64,000 nucleotides of DNA from Beijerinckiaceae bacterium (GTDB lineage: Bacteria > Pseudomonadota > Alphaproteobacteria > Rhizobiales > Beijerinckiaceae): positions 1 to 64,000 of the forward strand of contig CANJPM010000001.1 in assembly GCA_947476075.1 (NCBI GenBank). The letters are read 5' to 3'. The notes below the pieces were generated by a model. It made no database searches. It saw nothing but the letters and a program-made list of their open reading frames with translations, and was not told the origin of the DNA. Shown in pieces: positions 7,758 to 16,441 of the stretch (positions are counted from its first letter, which is position 1; each line of letters opens with the position of its first letter). Made by a program: the position numbers and the translations under genes.

Positions 7758-9023
7758 ATGTGCGCCGGGATGCGCGGCCGAACCGCGTGCGGGATCGCCG
7801 TCATTTCCTCCTCAGCCTCCACCCGTTTCGTCGCCTTTCAGCATAGCGATTATCGTCTGTTCTTCTGCTCGCGCCTGCTCAACGGGCTTGCTGTGCAAAT
7901 GGTGGACGTGGCGGTGGCGTGGCTGATCTACGACATCACCGGCAGCGCGCTTGCACTGGGCATGATCGGGCTGGTGATCTTCTTACCCAATATCTTGTTC
8001 CTGCTGCTGGCCGGCCATGTCGCTGATCGCTTCGACCGGCGTCTTGTGCTGGCGATTGCTTACGCCGTCACTGCCTGCGCCTCGTCGGGCCTGCTGCTGG
8101 CGGTTTATCTTGACGCCCTGACGCCGCCATTGATCTTTGCGCTGGTGGCCTTGATTGGCACGGCGCGCGCGTTCGCAAGCCCTGCGTCTTCGGCGATTGC
8201 GCCGACGCTGGTGCCGCGTGAACATTTCGCCAATGCGGTGGCCATGAACTCCTCCGCCAATCAGGTGGCGACCATTGCTGGCCCTGCAGTCGGCGGCCTC
8301 GTCTATATGTTTGGGCCGGGCGCTGTGTTTACGATCACGACGCTGTGCTTTGCCTCTTGCGTTTTACTGCTGCTCGCCATCCGCACGCGGCGGGCGAAAA
8401 GCGAACGCGAGCCTGTGAGCTGGGAATATCTGACGGCGGGCATTCGTTTCATTCGCGGCAATAAAACGGTGCTTGGGCTGATCTCGCTCGATCTCTTCGC
8501 CGTGCTGCTCGGCGGCGCCACGGCGCTGATGCCGATCTTCGCGAAAGATATTTTTGAGACAGGCCCCGTGGGCCTTGGCCTGCTGCGCAGCGCGCCTGCA
8601 ATAGGCGCCTTGCTGACGGCTATCGGGTTGGCGTGGTTCGCGCTCAACAGCAAGGTCGGCTTGCGGATGTTTCAATCAGTGGCCGCGTTCGGACTGGCCA
8701 CTATCGGCTTTGGTCTGTCGACCAATATGTATTTTGCGATGCTCTGCCTTGCCCTGATCGGCGCCGCCGACATGGTGAGCGTCTACATCCGCTCGACTTT
8801 GGTGCAATTGGAGACGCCGGACGCGATGCGCGGGCGCGTGTCGGCGGTCAACAGCATGTTCATCGGCGCCTCAAACGAGCTGGGGCAATTTGAATCCGGC
8901 GTTTTGGCGAGCTTTTTTGGCCCCGTCACCGCCGCCCTCATCGGCGGCTTTGGCGCGCTGGGTGTGACGGGCCTGTGGATGCGCCTGTTCCCCGACCTGG
9001 CGGCGCGCGACAAATTGACGTGA
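7758..9023 (+). CDS. MFS transporter, EntS/MFS_3-like
   Basis: The 421-residue integral membrane protein has about eleven to twelve transmembrane helices and the MFS loop motif GHVADRFDRR between helices 2 and 3. Conserved family stretches are HSDYRLFFCSRLLNGLA near the N-terminus, ARAFASPASSAI and PDAMRGRVSAVNSMFIGASNELGQFESG, which fit the EntS-like (MFS_3) exporter group. Members export small molecules such as siderophores or drugs, and the substrate here is unknown. The first 20 residues are not conserved-looking, so the true start could be slightly downstream. The gene is monocistronic. Confidence 0.85.
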   Translation: MCAGMRGRTACGIAVISSSASTRFVAFQHSDYRLFFCSRLLNGLAVQMVDVAVAWLIYDITGSALALGMIGLVIFLPNILFLLLAGHVADRFDRRLVLAIAYAVTACASSGLLLAVYLDALTPPLIFALVALIGTARAFASPASSAIAPTLVPREHFANAVAMNSSANQVATIAGPAVGGLVYMFGPGAVFTITTLCFASCVLLLLAIRTRRAKSEREPVSWEYLTAGIRFIRGNKTVLGLISLDLFAVLLGGATALMPIFAKDIFETGPVGLGLLRSAPAIGALLTAIGLAWFALNSKVGLRMFQSVAAFGLATIGFGLSTNMYFAMLCLALIGAADMVSVYIRSTLVQLETPDAMRGRVSAVNSMFIGASNELGQFESGVLASFFGPVTAALIGGFGALGVTGLWMRLFPDLAARDKLT

Positions 9024-9169
9024 AGCGCACAAGACTTGCTTGCCTGCCCTGCTGACCTGAACTGATCGCATAAACCAGCGGTTAACCCTGTGCGCGCATA
9101 GTCATGGTCTAGTTCATGCGTGCTTGTGTCCTATCAGTTTTGTTCAGTTTGTTAGTAAAGGCTTTGCGT

Positions 9170-9604
9170 ATGCGCGTTTCTCCTGTTGAGGGCGGATCTG
9201 AATCTGCCCATTCTGAATTTGCCCATTCTGAAGTTGCCAAGTCAGATTTGGCCGAGTGGACAGCCCCCGTCGTGATCGACGTCATCAGCGGCGCCTATGG
9301 CCGCCATCTGACGCAGCGTCCGGACTTCGCCCGGCCATTGTCCCAGGCCCATTTCAAAATCTGGCGCCACCTCCTCTCCGGGCAAATTGAAGACGCGATG
9401 GAAAGCCGCGAGCGCCTCAACGAAATCGCCGCCGAGGCTGGCGTCGACGAGGAGGCGATGCTGGAGGCTGACCGCGAGGTCCTGCTTGAGGTGTTGCAAT
9501 GCGTGCTGACGCGCTTTCAGCGGTCGCCCAATGTGGCTTGCGGCTACACGATGACGCTGGTGGATGCGGCCTCGTCGCTGGCCGTCGCCCGCGCCGCCGC
9601 CTGA
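9170..9604 (+). CDS. Hypothetical helical protein with N-terminal pentapeptide repeats
   Basis: The 144-residue soluble protein is not recognised. Residues 13-27 hold three copies of a five-residue unit, AHSEF, AHSEV and AKSDL. The rest reads as alpha-helical, including FKIWRHLLSGQIEDAMESR, an acidic helix around DEEAMLEADREVLLEVL, and an Ala-rich C-terminus. The start at 9170 has AAAGG eight bases upstream. An in-frame ATG at 9116 would add a hydrophobic 18-residue segment but lacks a ribosome-binding site. The helicase gene begins 65 bases downstream on the same strand. No function is inferred. Confidence 0.6.
   Translation: MRVSPVEGGSESAHSEFAHSEVAKSDLAEWTAPVVIDVISGAYGRHLTQRPDFARPLSQAHFKIWRHLLSGQIEDAMESRERLNEIAAEAGVDEEAMLEADREVLLEVLQCVLTRFQRSPNVACGYTMTLVDAASSLAVARAAA
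9206..9250 (+). repeat. Three 15-base tandem repeats inside the 9170 gene
   Basis: The unit GCCCATTCTGAATTT occurs as 9206-9220, 9221-9235 (near identical) and 9236-9250 (diverged). It keeps the reading frame and encodes the A-(H/K)-S-(E/D)-x peptides. Confidence 0.7.
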
Positions 9605-9668
9605 AGGCTCGCGCCGCGGGGCGGTTTCCTGTACGACGGTTCAGGTTTCAACATGCAGGATAATCGCC

Positions 9669-10769
9669 TTGAGCACAGATTGGTCGCCCGACCAGACGCG
9701 CGCGCTTGATCAGGTTGGCCGCTGGCTCAATGGACGCGGCGGCAAGGATCAGGTGTTTCGCCTGTTTGGCTTTGCCGGCACCGGTAAAACGACGCTCGCC
9801 CGCCATGTTGCGGAGGGCGTGGAGGGCGACGTGCTGTTTGCCGCCTATACAGGCAAAGCCGCTTTGGTCATGCGCTCGCGCGGTTGCCCGGATGCGCGCA
9901 CAATACACTCGCTGATCTATCGCCCCAGAGAACTGGAGAGCGAAGAGCCTTCATTCGAACTCAATGGCGACAGCGACGCGGCCAAAGCCAAACTCATCGT
10001 CATCGACGAATGCTCGATGGTGGACGATGAATTGGGCCGCGATTTGTTGTCGTTCGGGCGCCCTGTGCTTGTGCTGGGCGATCCGGCGCAATTGCCGCCG
10101 GTCAAAGGCGGCGGCTTCTTCACCGAGTCCGAGCCCGACGCAATGTTGACGCAGGTTCATCGTCAGGCTGCGGGCGATCCCATCGTGCGCCTTTCGATGA
10201 TCGTGCGCGAAGGCGGGCGCCTGGAGCCGGGCGAATATGGGCAGACGCGCATCATCCGCCGTGACCAGATCGACGCGGAGGCTGTTACGCAGGCCGATCA
10301 GGTGCTGGTCGGACTCAATCGCACGCGCCGTCTTTACAACAAGCGCATGCGCGATTTGCTGGGCCGCACCAGCTCGACGCCCGAGCCCGGCGACAAGCTG
10401 GTGTGTCTGCGCAATGATCGCAAGAAAGGTCTTCTGAATGGCGGCGTCTGGCGTGTGCAAACGGCGACCGGCTTGCGCAACGGGCGCTTGCGGATGTCTG
10501 TGACGCCGGAGGAAGATCCCTCCGCCAAGCCCCAGCGCATCGGCGTTGTGCCGGCGTTTTTTGAAGGCGAGGACGAAGTGCCGTTCTCCTTGCGCCGCAA
10601 TTCAGACGAGTTTGATTTTGGCTACGCGCTCACCGTCCACAAGGCGCAAGGCTCGCAATGGGACGATGTGGTTTTGTTCGACGAATCCTTTGCCTTCCGC
10701 GAGCATCGTAATCGCTGGCTCTATACGGGCGTGACGCGCGCGGCCAAGCGCCTCACGATTGTGGTGTAA
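9669..10769 (+). CDS. RecD-like ATP-dependent DNA helicase / AAA family
   Basis: The 366-residue protein is a superfamily 1 helicase of the short RecD/UvrD_C_2 type. It shows Walker A FGFAGTGKTT near residue 37, Walker B IVIDECSMVDDE, the Q-loop-like GDPAQLPPV, and the C-terminal helicase motifs DFGYALTVHKAQGSQWD and RWLYTGVTRA. It would unwind DNA or displace proteins during repair, though its exact job is unknown. A TTG start at 9669 is proposed because AGGA precedes it and the conserved sequence begins a few residues later. A longer reading from 9564 would overlap the upstream gene. DedA follows after three bases, suggesting an operon. Confidence 0.85.
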   Translation: MSTDWSPDQTRALDQVGRWLNGRGGKDQVFRLFGFAGTGKTTLARHVAEGVEGDVLFAAYTGKAALVMRSRGCPDARTIHSLIYRPRELESEEPSFELNGDSDAAKAKLIVIDECSMVDDELGRDLLSFGRPVLVLGDPAQLPPVKGGGFFTESEPDAMLTQVHRQAAGDPIVRLSMIVREGGRLEPGEYGQTRIIRRDQIDAEAVTQADQVLVGLNRTRRLYNKRMRDLLGRTSSTPEPGDKLVCLRNDRKKGLLNGGVWRVQTATGLRNGRLRMSVTPEEDPSAKPQRIGVVPAFFEGEDEVPFSLRRNSDEFDFGYALTVHKAQGSQWDDVVLFDESFAFREHRNRWLYTGVTRAAKRLTIVV

Positions 10770-10772
10770 TCC

Positions 10773-11297
10773 ATGGCTGATTATGCGCAGGCGGTTCTCG
10801 AATTCATCAAGACGCATCAGGAATGGGCGCCGCCGATCGTCTTCCTGCTGGCGTTCGCCGAATCCCTGGCCTTCCTTGCTTTGCTTGTGCCCGCGACCGT
10901 CATTTTGTGGGGCGTGGGCGCACTGATAGGCGCAGCGGGTCTTGATTTCTGGCCGATCTGGCTGGCGGCCGCCATTGGCGCAGGCTTGGGCGACTGGCTG
11001 TCATATTGGCTCGGGGTTCACTTTCACGAACAGATCGCGCGCATGTGGCCGATCCGCAATTATCCAGATCTGTTGCCGCGTGGACGCAGGTTCTTTGAAA
11101 AATGGGGCGCGTTCGGCGTGTTTGGCGGACGTTTTTTCGGGCCGCTGCGCGCCGCCGTGCCGCTGGCGGCGGGCGCTTGCCAAATGCCGCGCCTGACCTT
11201 CCAGTTCGCCAACTGGACATCGGCTTTTGCATGGGCGACGACGACGCTGACGCCCGGCATTCTGGGCGCGGAATGGCTGATTGGGAAAATCTGGTAG
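10773..11297 (+). CDS. DedA family membrane protein (SNARE-associated domain)
   Basis: The 174-residue membrane protein has about five hydrophobic segments and the DedA/VTT signature: a GDWLSYWLG loop, FFEKWGAFGVFGGRFFGPLRA containing the conserved G-x-R-F-x-x-P-x-R, and a C-terminal NWTSAFAW helix. DedA proteins are involved in lipid transport across the membrane (undecaprenyl-phosphate or phospholipid recycling in characterised cases). It starts three bases after the helicase stop, so the two are probably co-transcribed. Confidence 0.85.
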   Translation: MADYAQAVLEFIKTHQEWAPPIVFLLAFAESLAFLALLVPATVILWGVGALIGAAGLDFWPIWLAAAIGAGLGDWLSYWLGVHFHEQIARMWPIRNYPDLLPRGRRFFEKWGAFGVFGGRFFGPLRAAVPLAAGACQMPRLTFQFANWTSAFAWATTTLTPGILGAEWLIGKIW

Positions 11298-11389
11298 CGC
11301 GCGAACCGATTTACCCCTGTTTTGCCTTCTGCTAGTCTTTCCCAAAATGGCTGTTCGATCCAGAGAACGCCTTGATAACGGGGAGGGGC

Positions 11390-11884
11390 ATGATCACATT
11401 TCTCCTGATCTTGCATGGTTTGGCCGCTGTGGTTTTACTTGGCGGGCTGACGCATCAGGCTGTCGCCGCGATCTGGCCGGCCCGCAAAGGCGCTGGCAAA
11501 CACGCGAACGCGGCGATTGCGAATTCGTTTCGCGCGGTTAATGCGCGGCTCTACACGAACACAAACGTCGTTTTATATGTCGTCACCTTCGTGCTCGGCG
11601 GGCTGATTTATCCTGCCTATCGCGTGGCTGTGCGGACATGGATCGAGAACGCGCGGCTGTGGTCGATCAGCGGGATGTTTGAGATCAAGGAGCAGTTTCT
11701 CGCCATCGGACTTGGCATGTTGCCGCTCTATTGGTTGCTCTGGCGCCATCAGCCCGATCAGCCGCCCGATCCGCAATTTGCCAGCGCCCGCGCTTGGGTC
11801 ACGGGCATTTTATGCGTCGTCGTCTGGTATTCATTTCTTGCGGGCCATATCGTCAACAACGTGCGGGGGCTGTTTGGACAATGA
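11390..11884 (+). CDS. Four-helix membrane protein of unknown function, first gene of a coupled operon
   Basis: The 164-residue protein has about four transmembrane helices. Histidines sit within or at the ends of helices (His9 in LILHG, His22 in GGLTHQA, His153 in FLAGHIVNNVRG), a pattern that could ligate haem b, although this is only a suggestion. The start at 11390 is chosen for the strong GGGGAGGGGC just upstream. Its stop overlaps the ATG of the next gene (ATGA), the first of a chain of close couplings running to 14248. I do not recognise a family. Confidence 0.65.
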   Translation: MITFLLILHGLAAVVLLGGLTHQAVAAIWPARKGAGKHANAAIANSFRAVNARLYTNTNVVLYVVTFVLGGLIYPAYRVAVRTWIENARLWSISGMFEIKEQFLAIGLGMLPLYWLLWRHQPDQPPDPQFASARAWVTGILCVVVWYSFLAGHIVNNVRGLFGQ

Positions 11885-12204
11885 CCACTCAAATGCGCGC
11901 CTTCACGCTGTTCTCGGCTTTGTTCGCTGTTGTCTATGTCGTTTGCGTCGAGATGAATCTGGCGCTTGTCACGTATCATCCCCGTCTTGGACAATGGGAC
12001 ATTGGAACCGTTCCCGCCCGCACCGGGCCGGCCATGTACTGGTTTGGCTGGCTTGCTTCTGCTGGATTGGCCGCCGCGCTGGCGACGCTGCTCGCCACGC
12101 CATTGCTGCGCCGCATCGGGCCGCCGGTCTGGATCGGCTGGGCGGTTCCGCTGGCCTCCATGCTGGCGTTCTTCTGGTTCCTGCGTTCGTTTTTTCTGCG
12201 TTGA
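11881..12204 (+). CDS. Three-helix membrane protein of unknown function
   Basis: The 107-residue protein is mostly hydrophobic, with helices at about residues 5-28, 50-72 and 82-103, and a loop holding YHPRLGQWDIG and ARTGPAMYWFGW. The ATG overlaps the previous stop by four bases, which indicates translational coupling with the 11390 protein and suggests that the two form a membrane complex. No family is recognised. Confidence 0.65.
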   Translation: MTTQMRAFTLFSALFAVVYVVCVEMNLALVTYHPRLGQWDIGTVPARTGPAMYWFGWLASAGLAAALATLLATPLLRRIGPPVWIGWAVPLASMLAFFWFLRSFFLR

Positions 12205-12215
12205 GGGTGCAAAAC

Positions 12216-12617
12216 ATGCATGCGTCCTGCTTGTCCTTGCGTTTGGCTCTCCTGGCTGCCTTCGTAGCCTTTGCCTCGCCATTTGCGCATGCAGGCGACG
12301 CCGACTTGCAAGCCATTGAGGGCGACAAGGAGAACGGCCCGCCGTTTTTTGGCGAGGCGATGGACGTAAAGGGCATGCGCCCGCTGGAGGGCGTGCGTAT
12401 TCGCGCGCAGGTGAAGGGGCAGCCTTTACCGGTGTTCGTGAATACGAGCGACGAGGGGCGCTTCAGCCTGCGCGGCTTTGGCAAGAGCGTCGATCCTGAA
12501 AACGTCGATGTGCAATGCTCCATGGACGGCTATCGTCTGCTCGATCTGACGCGCCGGCGCGTCTCGAAGGCGGCGGATGCAGCGACGGTCGTCGAGTGTC
12601 TGTTCGAAAAGCGATGA
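12216..12617 (+). CDS. Secreted small protein with carboxypeptidase-regulatory-like fold
   Basis: The 133-residue protein has a clear signal peptide (about 26 residues, ending FAHAGDA). Its mature part reads like a single beta-sandwich of the CarboxypepD_reg type: PLEGVRIRAQVKG, NTSDEGRFSLRGFGK and CSMDGYRLLDL, with cysteines near residues 100 and 128 that could form a disulfide. It should act in the periplasm. It starts 11 bases after the preceding stop, and the next gene overlaps its stop. The big convergent c-haem protein at 14264 has a similar N-terminal domain. Confidence 0.6.
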   Translation: MHASCLSLRLALLAAFVAFASPFAHAGDADLQAIEGDKENGPPFFGEAMDVKGMRPLEGVRIRAQVKGQPLPVFVNTSDEGRFSLRGFGKSVDPENVDVQCSMDGYRLLDLTRRRVSKAADAATVVECLFEKR

Positions 12618-14248
12618 AGGGGCCGCGCTGCGCTCTGGCGTTTGCGCTTTTTGCATTCACGCCTGCGCTCGCTGTCGATCTCATCGTGCATAATGCGCGC
12701 ATCGTCACGCTCGATCAGGCGCAGCCGTTCGCGCAGGCGCTCGCAATCGATCATGAGCGGATCGCCTCCATCGGCGCCGATGCAGACGTTCTCGCGCTGG
12801 CCGGCGGCGGAACCCGCATGATTGACGCAGGCGGGCGCACAATTATTCCCGGCCTCATCGATTCCCACATCCACGCCATTCGCGCCGGGCTCACCTTCGC
12901 TCAGGAGGCGAGCTTTGAGGGTGCGCGCACGATTGGCGAGGCGATGGAGCGGCTGCGCATGGCTGGCGCGCGCGATGGCGGCGACAGCTGGATTGTGGTT
13001 GGCGGCGGGTGGACGGCGCAGCAATTTGCCGAGGACCGCCGTCCCACGGGTGCGGAGATAGAGGCGGCGGCGCCGGGGCGGCGTGTTTACGTGCAGGCGT
13101 TCTACCGCGCGGCGTTTCTCTCTCTGGCCGCGCAGCAGACGCTGGGCGTCGACGCTGAAAACCCTCCGCCGGGAACCATTTTTGAACGCGACGACAACGG
13201 CGCCTCCACGGGCTGGCTTACCGGCGACGTCGCTGCGATCACGGCGCTGTGGGAGCGTTTGCCCAAGCCTGGATTGCAGGAGGCGATGAGCAGCACGCGC
13301 GTTTTCTTCGCCCGGCTCAACGCCTATGGGGTGACGGGCGTCATCGATCCTGGCGGCCACAACCTTGCGCGCTCAGATTATGCGGCGCTCTTTGCCCTGT
13401 GGCGCCAGCGCGAGTTGAATTTGCGCGTCGCTTTTTTCGTGAGCGCCCAGACAAAGGGCGCCGAGCGCGCCGATTTCGAGCGCGATCTGCGTTTTGCGCC
13501 CATGGGTTTTGGAGATCGCTGGCTGCGCTTCAACGGCATCGGCGAGCGCGTGACGTTTGGCATGTACAATAACGACAAGCCTGACGCCGCAGACATCGCC
13601 GCTTTTGAAGACATCGCCCATTGGGCTGCGCGCAGCGGACTTGCGATGACGGTTCACTGGAACAATCAGCGCTCCATTGGCCCGCTGCTCGACCTCTTCG
13701 CGCGCGTCGGGCGCAAGTTTGATCTGGCGTCTTTGCGCTGGTCGGTCGCCCACATTCACGACGCCGAGCCGGAAACCCTTGCGCGCCTGCATCAACTCGG
13801 GCTGGGATGGCTGACGCAGAATGCGCCTTATTTTGCAGCGCCCGCTTTCATTCGCTCCATGTCGGCCTCGCGCAGGGCTTTGGTTCCGGCCATATCCAGC
13901 GCGCTGGAGATGGGGATGAAGGTGGGGGCTGGCACCGACGCCACCCGCGTCATGTCCTATAATCCTTTCATCGCGCTGCAATGGCTGGTCGATGGACGCA
14001 CCATCGATGGACAGGAGACGCGCGCGCAAAACCAGCGTCCCTCGCGTGAAGAAGCGCTGCGGCTTTGGACTCAGGGCGGTGCATGGTTTGCTTTTGCCGA
14101 GAGCGAGCGCGGAACTCTGTCACGCGGCATGCTGGCTGATTTTGCGGTTCTCACGGACGATTATTTTTCCGTGCCGACGGGCCAGATCGGCTCTATCGGT
14201 TCATGGCTCACGGTCGTTGGGGGGCGCGTGGTTCACGCGTCCCCCTGA
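12614..14248 (+). CDS. Exported amidohydrolase (Amidohydro_3, YtcJ-like)
   Basis: The 544-residue metal-dependent hydrolase has a signal peptide (residues 1-20, cleavage near ALA-VDL). It continues with the amidohydrolase entry VDLIVHNARIVTLD, the metal-binding HxH at His85/His87 in LIDSHIHAI, later VTGVIDPGGHN, a conserved AHIHD, and the C-terminal GAGTDATRVMSYNP with catalytic Asp. YtcJ-like enzymes usually carry no signal peptide in the cytosol, so a periplasmic site is notable. The start overlaps the preceding stop (ATGA). The substrate is unknown: an amide, imide or ester. Confidence 0.85.
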   Translation: MKGPRCALAFALFAFTPALAVDLIVHNARIVTLDQAQPFAQALAIDHERIASIGADADVLALAGGGTRMIDAGGRTIIPGLIDSHIHAIRAGLTFAQEASFEGARTIGEAMERLRMAGARDGGDSWIVVGGGWTAQQFAEDRRPTGAEIEAAAPGRRVYVQAFYRAAFLSLAAQQTLGVDAENPPPGTIFERDDNGASTGWLTGDVAAITALWERLPKPGLQEAMSSTRVFFARLNAYGVTGVIDPGGHNLARSDYAALFALWRQRELNLRVAFFVSAQTKGAERADFERDLRFAPMGFGDRWLRFNGIGERVTFGMYNNDKPDAADIAAFEDIAHWAARSGLAMTVHWNNQRSIGPLLDLFARVGRKFDLASLRWSVAHIHDAEPETLARLHQLGLGWLTQNAPYFAAPAFIRSMSASRRALVPAISSALEMGMKVGAGTDATRVMSYNPFIALQWLVDGRTIDGQETRAQNQRPSREEALRLWTQGGAWFAFAESERGTLSRGMLADFAVLTDDYFSVPTGQIGSIGSWLTVVGGRVVHASP

Positions 14249-14263
14249 CGTTTTTCGCGTTCG

Positions 14264-16441
14264 CTATTTTGCGAGCGGGTTGGGGCGCAGCTGGAAGTGC
14301 GCGGCCAGGGGCTTCGTGCCTTTGCCGCCTTCGATCAGCCACGGGGTGCGGTCGCCATTGGCGGCCCACAGGCCGCGACCTTTCCAGCCAGCTTTTGCAT
14401 CGTCGATACGGCCGTCAAACCCCTTGGCGTAGAAGCCGAGCGGATAGGGCACGCGCAGGTTCAGCATCTTGCCGTCCTTGAGCGCGATCAGGCCGTCGTT
14501 GAGATTGCCGGTAGACATGGGAATGTCTTCGCCAAGCCCGAACGTATTGTGGTGGTCGACCCAGGAATAATAGCTCGACTCGGCGCTGTTATCGCCAATG
14601 CCATCAAAGCCGGGGCCGGGATATTTGTGGAACGTCCAGCCTTCCGGGCAATGGTCGCCGGTGGCCTTTGGTCCGTTGAGCGGGCCTTTGCATTTGGAGC
14701 GGTCGAAAGCGCCCATGTGTCCGCTGGCCAGCGACACCCAGACCACGCCCTTCTTGTCGATGTCGCCGCCGCGCGGACCAAAGCCGGGTAGAGGCACATT
14801 GTAGATTTCCGTCAGCGCCGTCTCTGAGGGATTGGCGCCGGGCTGGATGCGCACGACTGCGCCGGGATTGGAGCGGAACGAGCCCCAGATTGAACCGTCG
14901 GTGGGGTGCGGCATCACGGCGTAGAAGCTCGCCACGATGCGTTTGTCCTTGGCGGGATCGACCGGCTGGTTTGGCTCGACGGCTTCATCGCGGCGACCGT
15001 TGCCGTTGGTGTCGAGCACCAAAGTCGTCCAGCCTTGCGCCTTCTGGATGTCGCCGGTCTCGTCCAGCAGCTTGGTGTTGATCCAGCCGACGACGGGTCC
15101 GCCGCCGCTCATCCAGACAGTTTCGTTCTTGTCGTAGCCAAATTGCAGATGGTGGGCGCCAAAGCAGGTCTGGAGCGCGGTGTATTTCTGCGTTTTGGGA
15201 TCAAACATCGTCACGCGGCGATTGGTGCGATCCAGCGGAAACGCCTTTGCCGACGGGTGGTCCGAGCCCTTCTTGCAGAAGTCGGGGTTTTCCGGGCGAT
15301 GGCCGGTGGCCGCCATCCACAGGCGGCCTTGGGCGTCAAACATCGCGTTGTGATTGTTGGCCTTGCTGTTCCAGATTTTTTCCTCGCCCCAATAGGCGGA
15401 CGCCTGCAACGGGTCTTTCGAGGCCGCGTGCCCTGGCCCGAGCGCCTCGGGCGTATCGGCGGATACGGGCATGCGGAACGTGGACGCGACGTTCTTCACC
15501 GGGTCGAGAATCGGCATATCGTCGGACGAATATTCAGGCGACCCATAGAGCGGACCATAGGCGTTGACGGTCGGGTTGCGCCGGTCGCTGGCGATCAGAT
15601 CGTGGATGTATTGTTTCTCATTCATCCAGTCGCGCAGCGTGACGACGATGTTGCGCTCTTCGCCGCTGGGGCGCTGCGGCCTGGTCTTTGGCAATTCTCC
15701 CTTGGCGACGGCTTGTGTCCAGTCGCCGAAATATTTCGTCGGCACCGTGTTGAGCTGGCCGGCGACGATGTTGACCATGCTTTCCCCGGCCTGACCCGCC
15801 TGAATGCGGCGCAGCCAAGCCTCTTCATGGCTGGCGAATTCGCCAAACGCCTTGGGAATGGTGCGCGTCGACAATTGCCCCAATTGATGGCACCCGACGC
15901 AGCCGTTGTTCTTCATCAGGTTCAGCCAATCGGTGGCGCTGATGTTCTTGGGAATGTCGCCCGCGCCGCCAAACTGGTCGGCGCCGGGAATCTTCAGCAT
16001 CGAATACCAATAGATCGCCGGATAATATTGCGCGGCGGCCGCCTCATTGGGAGCGGTCTTTGCGGCAAGCTCGATCTGCTTGCCGGGCTCGGATTTCACC
16101 TTGTCTGAATCAACCAGTCCATAGCCGCGCACCCAGACATCGTAGCTGGCCTTGGGCAGATCGGGCAGAACAAAGCGGCCCTGATCGTCGGTGACGACAA
16201 TTTTGATGAAGCGCACCGCCAGATCGCGGGTTTCCGCGATGACCCAGACGCCGGCTTCAGGACCATTGGGTCCACGCACCACGCCGCCGATGTCGTCGGA
16301 ATCAATAGCCACTGATTGGGCGGTCGGCTGCTGGGCGAAGACCGGGCTCATCCCGATGAAGCCCATTGCCGCTGCGCCAATCACGGCGGTTAAAGTTGCC
16401 GCGCCCAAAGCCGACGCGCGCAGGTTGCTGATCGCTCCCAT
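14264..16441 (-). CDS. Periplasmic c-haem protein with carboxypeptidase-regulatory-like domain and propeller-like C-terminus
   Basis: The 725-residue protein has a signal peptide to about residue 37 (FAQQ), a CarboxypepD_reg-like domain at about 48-110 (IGGVVRGPNGPEAGVWV, TDDQGRFVLPDLPK), and one c-type haem site CVGCH at 181-185. The long C-terminal part has repeated beta-propeller-like blades (MFDAQGRLWMAATGHRP, GGDIDKKGVVWVSLASG, MPHPTDGSIWGSF), as in Vgb/streptogramin-lyase-like proteins. The start at 16441 has GGGGAGG five bases upstream. It converges on the amidohydrolase with a 15-base gap. A redox or substrate-binding role in the periplasm is likely, but the reaction is unknown. Confidence 0.75.
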   Translation of the reverse strand: MGAISNLRASALGAATLTAVIGAAAMGFIGMSPVFAQQPTAQSVAIDSDDIGGVVRGPNGPEAGVWVIAETRDLAVRFIKIVVTDDQGRFVLPDLPKASYDVWVRGYGLVDSDKVKSEPGKQIELAAKTAPNEAAAAQYYPAIYWYSMLKIPGADQFGGAGDIPKNISATDWLNLMKNNGCVGCHQLGQLSTRTIPKAFGEFASHEEAWLRRIQAGQAGESMVNIVAGQLNTVPTKYFGDWTQAVAKGELPKTRPQRPSGEERNIVVTLRDWMNEKQYIHDLIASDRRNPTVNAYGPLYGSPEYSSDDMPILDPVKNVASTFRMPVSADTPEALGPGHAASKDPLQASAYWGEEKIWNSKANNHNAMFDAQGRLWMAATGHRPENPDFCKKGSDHPSAKAFPLDRTNRRVTMFDPKTQKYTALQTCFGAHHLQFGYDKNETVWMSGGGPVVGWINTKLLDETGDIQKAQGWTTLVLDTNGNGRRDEAVEPNQPVDPAKDKRIVASFYAVMPHPTDGSIWGSFRSNPGAVVRIQPGANPSETALTEIYNVPLPGFGPRGGDIDKKGVVWVSLASGHMGAFDRSKCKGPLNGPKATGDHCPEGWTFHKYPGPGFDGIGDNSAESSYYSWVDHHNTFGLGEDIPMSTGNLNDGLIALKDGKMLNLRVPYPLGFYAKGFDGRIDDAKAGWKGRGLWAANGDRTPWLIEGGKGTKPLAAHFQLRPNPLAK

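Noticed and set aside
14906-16108. 400-codon plus-strand open frame
   Set aside because: It is antisense to the c-haem protein, has no family resemblance, and lacks a ribosome-binding site.
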